From the NCBI GenBank assembly GCA_964636895.1, contig CAZWUW010000015.1:1-41424 (forward strand): 41,424 nucleotides of DNA, given 5' to 3'. The position numbers and the translations under genes were made by a program. The DNA is from CAZWUW01 sp964636895. Its GTDB lineage: Bacteria; Bacillota; Thermincolia; Thermincolales; CAZWUW01. Below, piece by piece: positions 1 to 7,834 of the stretch; position 1 is the first letter of the stretch, and each line of letters opens with the position of its first letter. The notes beneath the pieces are model-generated. The model ran no database searches. It was not told where the DNA came from and saw only the letters and a program-made list of their open reading frames with translations.

Positions 1-1
1 G

Positions 2-472
2 GTAGACGGTTCCGCCAGGGACGATACCGTGCGTGTGGCAGTGGCCCGCGGGGAGGTGCGGATGCGGCCGGAAACACTGGAAGCTGTCAAAGCCGGCCGG
101 ATAGCCAAGGGCGATGTGCTGGCCGTGGCTCAGGTGGCCGGTATTATGGGGGTTAAAGAAACCGGCCGGTTAATTCCCATGTGTCACCCTCTTTTGATTA
201 CCGGGGCTGACCTCAGGTTCCATATTGATATGGGCGAATCGCGGCTGTTAATTGAAGCCGTGGCAAGGACCACCGGTAAGACCGGGGTGGAAATGGAGGC
301 GCTGACGGCGGTAACGGTGGCGGCACTGACTATTTACGATATGTGTAAAGCCATAGACAAAGAGATGGTTATCGGCAGCATCCGCCTGGTCGAGAAACGG
401 GGCGGGAAAAACGGTGTTTTTGCCAGGGCCGGTGAGGGGCCGTGGCCGGAGGAGGTAGAATATGGCCGGTAA
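2..472 (+). CDS. moaC: MoaC, cyclic pyranopterin monophosphate synthase (5' end outside window)
   Basis: MoaC works with MoaA in the first step of molybdenum cofactor synthesis, converting the rearranged GTP intermediate to cyclic pyranopterin monophosphate in the cytoplasm. The reading frame is open to the window edge and reads VDGSARDDTVRVAVARGEV before the GTG at 29, which matches the N-terminal part of MoaC. The true start therefore lies a few codons outside, and roughly 10-20 residues are missing. Diagnostic stretches are MRPETLEAVKAGRIAKGDV, the IPMCHPL motif, and KTGVEMEALTAVTVAALTIYDM with the conserved acidic and lysine residues. The gene overlaps the next one by 11 bases, so moaC, the MOSC gene and mogA form a translationally coupled cofactor operon. 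Confidence 0.95.
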   Translation, partial: VDGSARDDTVRVAVARGEVRMRPETLEAVKAGRIAKGDVLAVAQVAGIMGVKETGRLIPMCHPLLITGADLRFHIDMGESRLLIEAVARTTGKTGVEMEALTAVTVAALTIYDMCKAIDKEMVIGSIRLVEKRGGKNGVFARAGEGPWPEEVEYGR

Positions 473-1143
473 AATAGTAGCGGTTTGCAGCAGCGAAAAA
501 AAAGGCATGCGCAAAAAGAACATATTTAAGGGAGAACTGCTTCCGGACTTTGGTCTTGCCGGAGATGCCCATGGTGGGCCGTGGCACCGCCAGGTGAGTC
601 TGCTGGCCCTGGAAAGCATTGAGAAAATGCGTTCCCTGGGACTTGATGTGCATCCCGGTGATTTTGCCGAAAATCTTACTACAGAGGGGATTGTCCTCCC
701 TGCGCTGCCGGTCGGTACCCGGCTGCAAATCGGACCGGCGGCGGAAGGTGAAGTCACTCAAATCGGCAAAGAGTGCCATGATCGCTGCGCTATTTATTAC
801 CAGGCCGGCGATTGTGTCATGCCTAGGGAAGGGATTTTCATCAAAGTGCTTAAAGGCGGTCCGGTCCAGGTGGGTGACCTGGTGGAAGTGCAGGCAGTGG
901 GAGCTGCAGCTAAAGCAGAGCAGGCAAATGCTGAAANNNNNNNNNNNNNNNNNNNNNNNNNNNNNNNNNNNNNNNNNNNNNNNNNNNNNNNNNNNNNNNN
1001 NNNNNNNNNNNNNNNNNNNNNNNNNNNNNNNNNNNNCAACTGCTGAAACAACTGCTGAAACAACTGCTGAAACAACTGCTGAAACAACTGCTGAAACAAC
1101 TGCCGGGACAGGGAAATCCGGCGGAGGTGGCCAAAATGTTTAA
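462..1143 (+). CDS. MOSC-domain protein with repetitive C-terminal tail (interrupted by assembly gap)
   Basis: The first ~145 residues form a stand-alone MOSC domain, a fold related to the C-terminus of molybdenum cofactor sulfurase and to YiiM. The visible signature is GDAHGGPWHRQVSLLALESI, then HPGDFAENLTTEGI and IGKECHDRCAIYYQAGDCVM with the conserved cysteine. MOSC proteins are thought to handle sulfur on Mo/W cofactors; the substrate here is not known. After QANAE the sequence enters a 12-bp repeat coding Thr-Ala-Glu-Thr, is lost in 100 Ns, and resumes as TAET repeats ending GTGKSGGGGQNV and TAA at 1141. Read literally, the 100-N spacer puts the post-gap frame out of register. The repeat phase argues for one continuous gene. 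The tail overlaps the mogA start and carries its SD site. Confidence 0.8.
925..1108 (+). repeat. 12-bp tandem repeat (unit CAACTGCTGAAA) in the MOSC gene tail
   Basis: Five perfect copies of CAACTGCTGAAA occupy 1037-1096, followed by a variant copy to 1108. A variant copy, CAAATGCTGAAA, sits just before the gap at 925-936. The unit is a multiple of three and encodes Thr-Ala-Glu-Thr in the MOSC frame, so copy-number change would lengthen or shorten the tail without a frameshift. Confidence 0.9.
937..1036. other. Assembly gap, exactly 100 N
   Basis: A run of exactly 100 Ns lies inside a tandem repeat, so the length is probably a placeholder. Repeat starts at 925 and 1037 are 112 bases apart, which is not a multiple of 12. 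If the array is uninterrupted, the true missing length should be a multiple of 12 (including possibly zero). Confidence 0.95.
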
Positions 1144-1624
1144 AGTAGGGATTATTACCGCCAGTGACAAGGGTAGTCGCGGTGAACGGGAGGATCTGAG
1201 CGCTGTAGCTATCCGGGAAAAAATCACCGCCGTTGGGTGGGAAGTGACGGATTACACCCTGGTGCCCGATGAGCGGGAGGTCATTGCGGCCAAGCTGCGG
1301 GAATTTGCCGATCAAAAAAAGCTGGACCTGGTATTGACTACCGGCGGTACCGGCTTTGCTCCCCGGGACGTTACCCCGGAGGCTACCCTGGATGTGGTGG
1401 AACGGCTGGTACCGGGCATTCCTGAACTCATGCGGTCGGAGAGTTATTGGATCACCCCCCGGGCAATTTTGTCCCGGGCCACAGCCGGAATCCGCGGCGG
1501 CACTTTGATTATCAATTTGCCGGGCAGTCCGAAAGCAGTAATAGAAAGCCTGGACTGGATTCTGCCGGTGCTGCCGCACGGTCTGGAAATATTAAAAGGA
1601 ATCACCGGGGAGTGTGCCCGGTAA
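1136..1624 (+). CDS. mogA: MogA/MoaB-type molybdopterin adenylyltransferase
   Basis: This protein activates molybdopterin by adenylation ahead of metal insertion. It is a ~162-residue single-domain member of the MogA/MoaB family. The signature TTGGTGFAPRDVTPEA is present, as are the N-terminal GIITASDKGSRGEREDLS and the INLPGSPKAV motif near the C-terminus. ATG 1136 is chosen over the in-frame GTG at 1127 because GGAGG at 1123-1127 sits eight bases before the ATG and would overlap the GTG. The start lies inside the end of the MOSC gene, so the two are coupled. MoaB homologues look similar; Mog activity is the usual role in organisms with a single copy. Confidence 0.92.
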   Translation: MFKVGIITASDKGSRGEREDLSAVAIREKITAVGWEVTDYTLVPDEREVIAAKLREFADQKKLDLVLTTGGTGFAPRDVTPEATLDVVERLVPGIPELMRSESYWITPRAILSRATAGIRGGTLIINLPGSPKAVIESLDWILPVLPHGLEILKGITGECAR

Positions 1625-1639
1625 CAGGGGGAAATCGTA

Positions 1640-2377
1640 TTGCCTAATCTGCCTGGTAAGGATAATAAAGAAAAATTTGTGCGGGAAATGTTTAATTCTA
1701 TCGCCCGGCGTTATGACCTGATGAATTCGCTAATGTCCATAGGTCTCGACAAGTCCTGGCGAAGATATACGGTACATCGGTCCGAGATTAAAGCCGGCGG
1801 CTATGCTCTGGATGTGTGCTGTGGTACCGGGATGCTTGCTATGGAAATGGCCCGTGCCGCCGGCCCAAAAGGCCGGGTGGTGGGCCTGGACTTTTCGGAG
1901 AATATGCTGGCTGTGGCCGGTGAAAATATAAAGGATTTTGCATTAAGGGATAATATCCGGTTGATTCAGGGCAATGCCATGCAACTCCCTTTTGAGGACA
2001 ACATTTTTGATTGCGTAACAGTGGGCTGGGGGCTGCGAAATGTACCGGATATTTTAACCGCTCTAAAGGAAATGACCAGGGTGGTCAAGCCAGGGGGGAA
2101 GGTGGTTTCCCTGGATATGGCTCAACCGGAAGCCCCGGTTTTTAAACAAATGTACTGGCTGTATTTTGAAAAGCTTATCCCGGCCATGGGTAAGCTCTGG
2201 GCCGGAAACAAGGGGGCATATGGCTATTTGCATGATTCGGCCCGGGTCTTTCCACATCAGGCAAAGTTGGCCGAAATATTCGGCCAGGCCGGGTTGGCAG
2301 AAACCGGCTACCATAATCTGATGGGCGGTATTGTGGCGGTGGTGGAGGGTCGCAAGCCGGAAAAAAAGGATTTATAA
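1640..2377 (+). CDS. menG: Demethylmenaquinone methyltransferase (MenG/UbiE family)
   Basis: MenG is a SAM-dependent C-methyltransferase that makes menaquinone from demethylmenaquinone at the membrane surface. At 245 residues it has the family's normal length. SAM motif I is DVCCGTGMLAMEMA (about residues 57-70). The two UbiE signatures are visible as VGWGLRNVPD and DMAQPEAPVF followed by YWLYFEKLIPAMGKL. The start is TTG at 1640 after an AGGGGG SD site. It follows the cofactor operon by 15 bases but belongs to a different pathway. It complements mqnB and mqnD later in the window and supplies the quinone that the hydrogenase probably reduces. Confidence 0.93.
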   Translation: MPNLPGKDNKEKFVREMFNSIARRYDLMNSLMSIGLDKSWRRYTVHRSEIKAGGYALDVCCGTGMLAMEMARAAGPKGRVVGLDFSENMLAVAGENIKDFALRDNIRLIQGNAMQLPFEDNIFDCVTVGWGLRNVPDILTALKEMTRVVKPGGKVVSLDMAQPEAPVFKQMYWLYFEKLIPAMGKLWAGNKGAYGYLHDSARVFPHQAKLAEIFGQAGLAETGYHNLMGGIVAVVEGRKPEKKDL

Positions 2378-2412
2378 ATAAAATGTCGAACAAAGCAGAA
2401 TAGTTAATAATT

Positions 2413-2438
2413 ATAAAGACAGGCTCACCTGTCTTTAT
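2413..2438 (+). terminator. Hairpin terminator after menG
   Basis: A perfect 11-bp stem, ATAAAGACAGG and CCTGTCTTTAT, encloses a CTCA loop. It lies 36 bases after the menG stop and before the regulator's SD site. The T-tract is short, so termination may be partial. Confidence 0.7.
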
Positions 2439-2470
2439 TGCATTATTTACAGGATGCCGAGGTGGATGGA

Positions 2471-4672
2471 ATGGGTGTAGTAACAACCATTAAAGAAAAG
2501 TGCCAGACATGTTATTCCTGTATTCGTAATTGCCCGGCCAAAGCCATTAAAGTCGAAGAGGGACAAGCCAAGATTGTAGAAGAAAGATGTATCAGTTGCG
2601 GTTACTGTGTCCGGGTATGTGCCCAGCAGGCCAAAAAAATTGACAGTCAGGACCTGGATGCAGTGCGGGTTTTTTTGCGCACGCAGGCTACTATTGCTGT
2701 TATTGCCCCGTCTTTTCCGGCAAGTTTTCCGGACACGGATATAGAATTGCTTACAAAATACTTGCTGGAGCTGGGTTTTCTCGGTGTTCAGGAAGTGATT
2801 GCCGGCATTCAGCTTACGGTGCCCAAATACCGGGAATACCTGCAAAATACCGACGGGCCCGTGATAGCGACATACTGCCCGGCGGTGGTAGGAATGGTGG
2901 AAAAACACTACCCAGGGTTAATCCGCTACCTGGCACCGATAGATTCGGCTGTCATGGCAACGGCAAAATATGTTCACAGAAAGCATAAATATGCCCGGGT
3001 GGTTTTTATCGGCCCCTGCGTAGCCAAAAAAGAAGAAGCGCGTAACGAAGGGCAGGGTATCATCAGCGCCGTGCTAACCTTTAAAGAGTTGAAGCTGCTT
3101 TTTGCCGAAGCCGGGATAAGCTTACCGCAGCGGCCGTATAATACAGGAGTCCACGAATCCTGCCTGCCCCAAACCTTCCCCGTTTCCGGCGGATTACTTA
3201 AGAATCTTGGCCCGGATTTGCAAATTACTCCGGAGCTGTCGGTTATTGAAGGCAAGGATGATTGCCTGGAGGCTTTGCAAAGTATAAATGACGGATTGAT
3301 TATGCCCCGGTTTCTGGATATTTTGTTTTGTAAAGGCTGTATTGACGGTCCGGAAGTGGCTTCCGAACTGGACCAGTTATCCCGAAAGACGGTGGTGCTG
3401 GATTATGCCCACAAGTCCGGCAAGCGGCTAATAAAGAATTTGCCGGAAATGGATCTGGCCAGGAGTTTTCAGGACAGATCCAATCCCTTGTCATGTCCTA
3501 CAGAATATGAAATAACCGAAATTCTGAAACACACTTTTAAGACCCGTCCGGAAGACGAATTAAATTGCGGCGCCTGTGGTTATGACACCTGCCGGGAAAA
3601 AGCGGTGGCTGTTTTCCAGGGCCTGGCGGAGATTGATATGTGCCTGCCCTATTTGCTAAGTAAGTCCAGGGGTGAAATTGAATATTACCGGGACCGGCTG
3701 AATATTGCCTCGGCCAGGAAATATGTACTGGACGCTATGATTGGCGAAAGTCCGGTCATTATATCTTTGAAACGGATTATTGAAAAAGCTGCTCAGGGGA
3801 GCGTCACCGTGCTGATTCAGGGTGAAAGCGGGGTAGGCAAGGAAGTTGTAGCCAGGGCCATACATAATTTAAGCCCCCGGGCCGGGAAGCCCTTTATTGC
3901 CATAAATTGTGCCGCCTTGCCGGAACTGCTGCTGGAATCGGAGCTTTTTGGCTATGAAGAGGGAGCCTTTACGGGTGCCCGAAAAGGCGGCAAACCCGGG
4001 AAGTTTGAGCTGGCCAACGGGGGTACTATCTTGCTGGACGAAATTGGCGATTTGCCGCTGCTGATGCAGGGGAAGCTTTTGCGCGTAATTCAGGAGCGGG
4101 AATTTGAACGCGTTGGCGGCACGAAGACGCAAAAAATAGATGTGCGGGTGATTGCTGCGACTAACCGGGACCTTAGAAAACTGGTGGCAGAAGGGAAGTT
4201 CCGGGTGGACTTGTTTTATCGCCTGAATGTGCTTCCTATTTATGTGCCGTTGCTGCGGGAGCGTAAGCAGGATATCCCCTTGTTCATCGGCCATTTTATT
4301 CAAAAATTTGTCCGGGAAAAGAATATTTCCCCTAAGGTTTTTTCTGAAGAATGTTTGGAGGCGTTGCTGCAATATACGTGGCCCGGTAACGTCCGGGAAC
4401 TGGAAAACATCATTGAACGCAGCCTGTTTTTGGCCGAAGGCAATATCATCCGGCCGGACGTATTGCCTTCGCATATCAGGGAACTTTGCCGCCGGCCTAA
4501 CGGCGGGGAGATTGTAGCAATGAAGGACGCGGTCAGCAAAGTGGAGCGCAAGATGATTCTGGATGCCTTGGCTATAACCAGGAACAACAAGCAAATGGCG
4601 GCAAAAATGTTGGGCATTACCCGGGTAACCCTGTATCAAAAAATTAAAGATTATGGCATAGAACTACGATAA
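2471..4672 (+). CDS. Sigma-54-dependent activator with ferredoxin and [FeFe]-hydrogenase-like sensor domains
   Basis: Domains in order over 733 residues: two 4Fe-4S ferredoxin motifs (residues ~10-60, CQTCYSCIRNC and CISCGYCVRVC); an [FeFe]-hydrogenase large-subunit-like domain (~70-330); a CGACGYDTC-type 4Fe-4S domain (~360-400); an AAA+ sigma-54 interaction domain with Walker A GESGVGKE, the sigma-54 contact loop GAFTGA and Walker B ILLDEIGD; and a C-terminal Fis-type helix-turn-helix (KQMAAKMLGITRVTLYQKI). H-cluster-type loops are partly kept: ATYCPAVV, GPCVAKKEE and FCKGCIDG. The third has C-x2-C where catalytic enzymes have C-x3-C. This suggests a redox or H2 sensor, not an enzyme. ATG 2471 is preferred because GAGGTGG lies five bases upstream; the in-frame TTG at 2438 sits in the preceding hairpin. 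The gene lies directly upstream of a sigma-54 promoter and a [NiFe] hydrogenase operon, its likely target. Confidence 0.92.
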   Translation: MGVVTTIKEKCQTCYSCIRNCPAKAIKVEEGQAKIVEERCISCGYCVRVCAQQAKKIDSQDLDAVRVFLRTQATIAVIAPSFPASFPDTDIELLTKYLLELGFLGVQEVIAGIQLTVPKYREYLQNTDGPVIATYCPAVVGMVEKHYPGLIRYLAPIDSAVMATAKYVHRKHKYARVVFIGPCVAKKEEARNEGQGIISAVLTFKELKLLFAEAGISLPQRPYNTGVHESCLPQTFPVSGGLLKNLGPDLQITPELSVIEGKDDCLEALQSINDGLIMPRFLDILFCKGCIDGPEVASELDQLSRKTVVLDYAHKSGKRLIKNLPEMDLARSFQDRSNPLSCPTEYEITEILKHTFKTRPEDELNCGACGYDTCREKAVAVFQGLAEIDMCLPYLLSKSRGEIEYYRDRLNIASARKYVLDAMIGESPVIISLKRIIEKAAQGSVTVLIQGESGVGKEVVARAIHNLSPRAGKPFIAINCAALPELLLESELFGYEEGAFTGARKGGKPGKFELANGGTILLDEIGDLPLLMQGKLLRVIQEREFERVGGTKTQKIDVRVIAATNRDLRKLVAEGKFRVDLFYRLNVLPIYVPLLRERKQDIPLFIGHFIQKFVREKNISPKVFSEECLEALLQYTWPGNVRELENIIERSLFLAEGNIIRPDVLPSHIRELCRRPNGGEIVAMKDAVSKVERKMILDALAITRNNKQMAAKMLGITRVTLYQKIKDYGIELR

Positions 4673-4896
4673 AAAAATCATGGAGCTTTTTTCAGGCCAT
4701 GTGAAAGTTGTAACAATCTGCAAGGAAACCAAACATGCCTCAAATATGCAGTAAATTCCTTGCTTTACAGGTGCGGAGGAAAACAAACCCAAGATATCCG
4801 TAATATGCAGCAGCGCATGTGACCGATAGTACTAGTGATGAGCAGGGACAACTGCTTTGCATAATTAATGTACACTTTTGACAAACAGGGGCAGGG

Positions 4897-4910
4897 ACTA
4901 CGTTTGTAGT
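4897..4910. promoter_or_regulatory. Inverted repeat ACTAC-N4-GTAGT, candidate activator or repressor site
   Basis: A perfect dyad with five-base arms sits about 78 bases upstream of the -24 element, where enhancer-binding activators usually bind. The 15-mer ACTACGTTTGTAGTA recurs at 23363. The shape also resembles BlaI/MecI-type operators (TACA-TGTA core), so the binding protein is unresolved. Confidence 0.45.
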
Positions 4911-4974
4911 AATGGCGTGTAAAGAAACTATACATCCTCCCGGCGAAAACACCTGGAAATTCAGTCAAATAGCT

Positions 4975-4990
4975 TGGCACGGTATTTGCA
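4975..4990 (+). promoter_or_regulatory. Sigma-54 (-24/-12) promoter of the hydrogenase operon
   Basis: TGGCACG, four bases, then TTGCA matches the sigma-54 consensus at every key position, with GG (4976-4977) and GC (4988-4989) ten bases apart. Transcription should start near 5000. It lies between a sigma-54 activator gene and the hydrogenase genes, which makes the assignment strong. Confidence 0.9.
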
Positions 4991-5061
4991 TGTATATTAT
5001 AAATACAATTTTTTTAAAAAATAAAGGCCATATCACTAGGAATGCGCTGCTTTAGAGCCTG

Positions 5062-5151
5062 ATAATAATCCGGGTTAATTCTTTGCGTTTACCGTGATAT
5101 ACCTTGGAAGGGGTGGTGATAAGCGTTAGAAGTTTACCCGGATTTTATTAT
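5062..5151 (+). promoter_or_regulatory. Long-range inverted repeat in the hydrogenase mRNA leader
   Basis: ATAATA plus ATCCGGGT at 5062-5075 can pair with ACCCGGAT plus TATTAT at 5136-5151, giving a 14-bp stem with a two-base bulge and a ~60-base loop. It lies in the predicted untranslated leader, with its right arm ending 45 bases before the small-subunit start. It matches no riboswitch class I recognise. Confidence 0.4.
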
Positions 5152-5196
5152 GCGGAAAAAAATGCCTTAATGACGTAATGGGGGTGAGTGGAAAGC

Positions 5197-6285
5197 ATGA
5201 AGGGAATTGAAAAAATGTTTCAAAAAGAAATAGCCAGAAGAGATTTTCTCAAATACAGCGCCAGCATTACAGCTCTGTTGGGATTATCCAGCATGTACGC
5301 GCCACAGGTTGCCAGTGCCTTAGAAAAAATTGGTGCCGGTAAAGTGCCGGTGCTTTGGTTAAACGGGGCCGGTTGTACAGGGTGTACGGTTTCCTTTGCT
5401 AACTCTGATTATCCTGGAGTCGCGGAGCTGGTTTTGGACAAAATCTCTCTGCGGTATCACGAGACTTTGATGGCTGCCAGCGGTGTGCCATCGGATGTTG
5501 CCTTGCATGATACCATCAAGAAGTCGAAAGGAAAGTATGTACTAATCTTGGAGGGGGCCATACCTACAAAAGACGGCGGTATTTACTGTAAGGTCAGCGG
5601 CCGTCCTTTTGTGGACATTATAAAAGAGGCTGCGGCGTCGGCCGCTTATAATGTAGCCATGGGCACCTGTGCTTCCTATGGTGGCATCCCCGCTGCCGGC
5701 CCAAATCCCACCGGGTGTAAAGGTTTAAAAGATGTTGTCGGCGGCACTGTAGTCAACATTCCGGGCTGCCCGGGACATCCGGACTGGCTGGTAGGAACCC
5801 TGGTTAATATTTTATTGTTTGGCAAAGTGCCTGATTTGGACCAGCTGGGCCGGCCTAAAGTATTTTTCGGCAAGCTGATTCATGATAACTGTCCGCGCCG
5901 GGGCGCCTACGAACAAGGTGAATTTATCAAAAATATTGGCGAAAATTTGCCTGATATTGAAGGCTGTCTGGGTGCCAAAGGGTGCCGGGGACCGGTTACT
6001 TACGCAGACTGCCCGAGCCGGCAGTGGAACAGCGGAACAAGTTTTTGCCTCAAAGCCGGGGCACCTTGTGCCGGTTGTACAGAGCCGACTTTTCCGCAGG
6101 CTTCTCTTTACGAGCCGGTGCCTGAGGTGGCCAAACTGGTTAAGGCTAAAGCCACCGATGAAAAGCAGTCCGCCATCGGTACCTTCGGGGCCAGCCTGGG
6201 CGGGGCCGTCGCCGGTGCGGCAGCCGGTGCCGGGGCCATCTATTTTGCCAATGAAAAAGCTAAAGAGAAAGAGGGTGTGAAATAG
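5197..6285 (+). CDS. [NiFe] hydrogenase small subunit, Tat-exported, membrane-anchored (HybO/HyaA type)
   Basis: The electron-transfer subunit of a group 1 [NiFe] hydrogenase. The N-terminus has a twin-arginine signal (RRDFLK, hydrophobic stretch, then VASA), so the enzyme works outside the membrane. Iron-sulfur ligands are seen in NGAGCTGCTVSF, MGTCASYGGIPAAGPNP, NIPGCPGHPDWL, the DNCPRRGAYEQGEF block and the CxxxxCAGC cysteines near the end. The last ~35 residues form a glycine/alanine-rich transmembrane anchor ending in charged residues. Length (362 residues) is normal. ATG 5197 is preferred over GTG 5188 because of the SD-like GGGGGTGAG just upstream. The stop overlaps the large-subunit GTG start by one base. 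Confidence 0.93.
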   Translation: MKGIEKMFQKEIARRDFLKYSASITALLGLSSMYAPQVASALEKIGAGKVPVLWLNGAGCTGCTVSFANSDYPGVAELVLDKISLRYHETLMAASGVPSDVALHDTIKKSKGKYVLILEGAIPTKDGGIYCKVSGRPFVDIIKEAAASAAYNVAMGTCASYGGIPAAGPNPTGCKGLKDVVGGTVVNIPGCPGHPDWLVGTLVNILLFGKVPDLDQLGRPKVFFGKLIHDNCPRRGAYEQGEFIKNIGENLPDIEGCLGAKGCRGPVTYADCPSRQWNSGTSFCLKAGAPCAGCTEPTFPQASLYEPVPEVAKLVKAKATDEKQSAIGTFGASLGGAVAGAAAGAGAIYFANEKAKEKEGVK

Positions 6286-7832
6286 TGGCACAAACAATTG
6301 TCATCGATCCGGTCACCAGAATTGAAGGTCACCTGCGGATAGAAGTTGAAGTGGAAGGCGGCAAGGTAGTTGATGCCAGATCCATCGGCACCCTCTGGCG
6401 GGGGTTTGAGGTTATTTTGCAAGGCCGGGATCCTAGGGATGCCGGGGTAATCACTCAGCGCATCTGCGGAGTCTGTCCGGCAGACCATGCCCTGGCTTCT
6501 GTTCAGAATCTGGACATGGCTTTTGGTGCTGATGTGCCGGACAACGGCCGGATTATCAGGAACCTGGTAGCGGGCGCCAATATTATCCAGTCCCATATTC
6601 TGAACTTTTACCACCTGGCGGCCCTGGATTATATTGATATCATGGCTGTAGCCAATTATAAGGGGATCAATCCGGATCTGCTAAAGGTCAGAGATAAAAT
6701 CGTTGGTCTGGTACAGGCCGGGGATACCGCTCCTTTTACACCGCGCTACAACCCGGACCAGTTCTGTGTCAATGACCCGGAGATAGTAACTATGGCTGTG
6801 CAGCATTATATCATGGCCCTGGAAATGCGGAAATTGGCCCATGAAATGCTGGCTATTTTTGGCGGTAAAATGCCTCACCATGTGACCTATTATCCTGGCG
6901 GGGTTTCAGTTGAGGTTACGCCGGACCGCATTGCGGCTTTCCAAAGCCGTTTGCTGAAGCTAATTGACTTTATCAATAATATTTACCTCAAAGATGTACT
7001 GTTGTTTGGCACCGGTCCTCTCAAGCCGCTGCATGATGCCAAAGTGGGCTTTGGTTGCGGGAACTTCCTGTCTTATGGGATGTTTGATTTGGGTAAATCG
7101 GGTGATTTCAATAAGCGTTTCCTGAAAGCCGGCGCTATATTTAACGGTGATATTGCCAAGGTTAATCCTCTCGACCCCGGTAAGTTAGCGGAACATGTTA
7201 AACACTCTTGGTATAATGATAATACTTCCGGTAAGCATCCGTCGGAGGGCGAGACATTGCCTGAACCAAACAAAGAAGGGGCTTACACCTGGTTGAAAGC
7301 ACCCCGGTACGACGGCAAGCCCATGGAGGTCGGCCCGTTGGCCCGGCAGTTGGTTAATCAGGACAAAGGTTTTATGGACCTGGTCACCAAAATAGGTGCC
7401 TGGCCTTCCGCGGTTGCCCGTCACGCTGCCAGGGCATATGAGTGCAAACTGGTGGCCGAAGGTATGGTCGGCTGGTTGACCGGCCTTAAGCCCGGTGAGC
7501 CTGTATGTAATGAAAAACCGGTACCGCAAAAAGGCAAGGGCATGGGGCTGGTGGAGGCCGCCCGCGGCGCCCTGGCACATTTTGTGGAAGTCGACGATTA
7601 CAAGACGAAAAACTATCAGTGTGTGGTGCCAACTACATGGAACTGCTCGCCGCGTGACGATAATGGAGTTAAAGGCCCGGTGGAACAGGCGCTGATTGGT
7701 GCGCCGGTGCCAGACCCCAATAACCCCATTAATATTGTGCGGATTATCCGTTCATTTGATCCATGCCTGGCTTGCGCCGTGCACCTGATTCATCCGGACA
7801 CCAATGAAATACTAAAATTCAGGGTTGTTTAA
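6285..7832 (+). CDS. [NiFe] hydrogenase large (catalytic) subunit, Hyb-type
   Basis: This subunit carries the Ni-Fe active site that splits H2. The first metal-binding motif is RICGVCPADHA near residue 62 and the second is DPCLACAVH near the C-terminus. Fifteen residues (LIHPDTNEILKFRVV) follow the last histidine. That is the tail normally removed by a dedicated endopeptidase, which is encoded next. The N-terminus IVIDPVTRIEGHLRIEVEV is typical. At 515 residues it is slightly short for the family, but both motifs are intact. It has no signal of its own and should be carried out with the Tat-signal small subunit. Translation starts at a GTG overlapping the previous stop. Confidence 0.95.
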   Translation: MAQTIVIDPVTRIEGHLRIEVEVEGGKVVDARSIGTLWRGFEVILQGRDPRDAGVITQRICGVCPADHALASVQNLDMAFGADVPDNGRIIRNLVAGANIIQSHILNFYHLAALDYIDIMAVANYKGINPDLLKVRDKIVGLVQAGDTAPFTPRYNPDQFCVNDPEIVTMAVQHYIMALEMRKLAHEMLAIFGGKMPHHVTYYPGGVSVEVTPDRIAAFQSRLLKLIDFINNIYLKDVLLFGTGPLKPLHDAKVGFGCGNFLSYGMFDLGKSGDFNKRFLKAGAIFNGDIAKVNPLDPGKLAEHVKHSWYNDNTSGKHPSEGETLPEPNKEGAYTWLKAPRYDGKPMEVGPLARQLVNQDKGFMDLVTKIGAWPSAVARHAARAYECKLVAEGMVGWLTGLKPGEPVCNEKPVPQKGKGMGLVEAARGALAHFVEVDDYKTKNYQCVVPTTWNCSPRDDNGVKGPVEQALIGAPVPDPNNPINIVRIIRSFDPCLACAVHLIHPDTNEILKFRVV

Positions 7833-7834
7833 TC

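Larger units (their letters stand above)
4673..5196. other. Regulatory intergenic region upstream of the hydrogenase operon
   Basis: There is no convincing coding sequence here. It holds an inverted repeat at 4897-4910, a consensus sigma-54 promoter at 4975-4990 and a leader of about 195 bases containing a long-range inverted repeat. No clear intrinsic terminator for the regulator gene is seen, so some read-through is possible. Confidence 0.75.

Noticed and set aside
1037..1108. CRISPR array
   Set aside because: The 12-bp units are directly adjacent with no spacers and are coding. No other regularly spaced repeats occur in the window.
797..1579. Long minus-strand open frame with FQQL repeats across the gap
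   Set aside because: It is open only because of the Ns and the repeat; the opposite strand encodes the MOSC protein and MogA with clear family motifs.
2438..2470. Upstream TTG start for the sigma-54 regulator
   Set aside because: The TTG lies at the base of the menG terminator hairpin and has no SD site, while ATG 2471 has GAGGTGG five bases upstream.
4740..4980. Minus-strand short open frames between the regulator and the hydrogenase operon
   Set aside because: They overlap the promoter region, lack SD sites and have no recognisable protein features.
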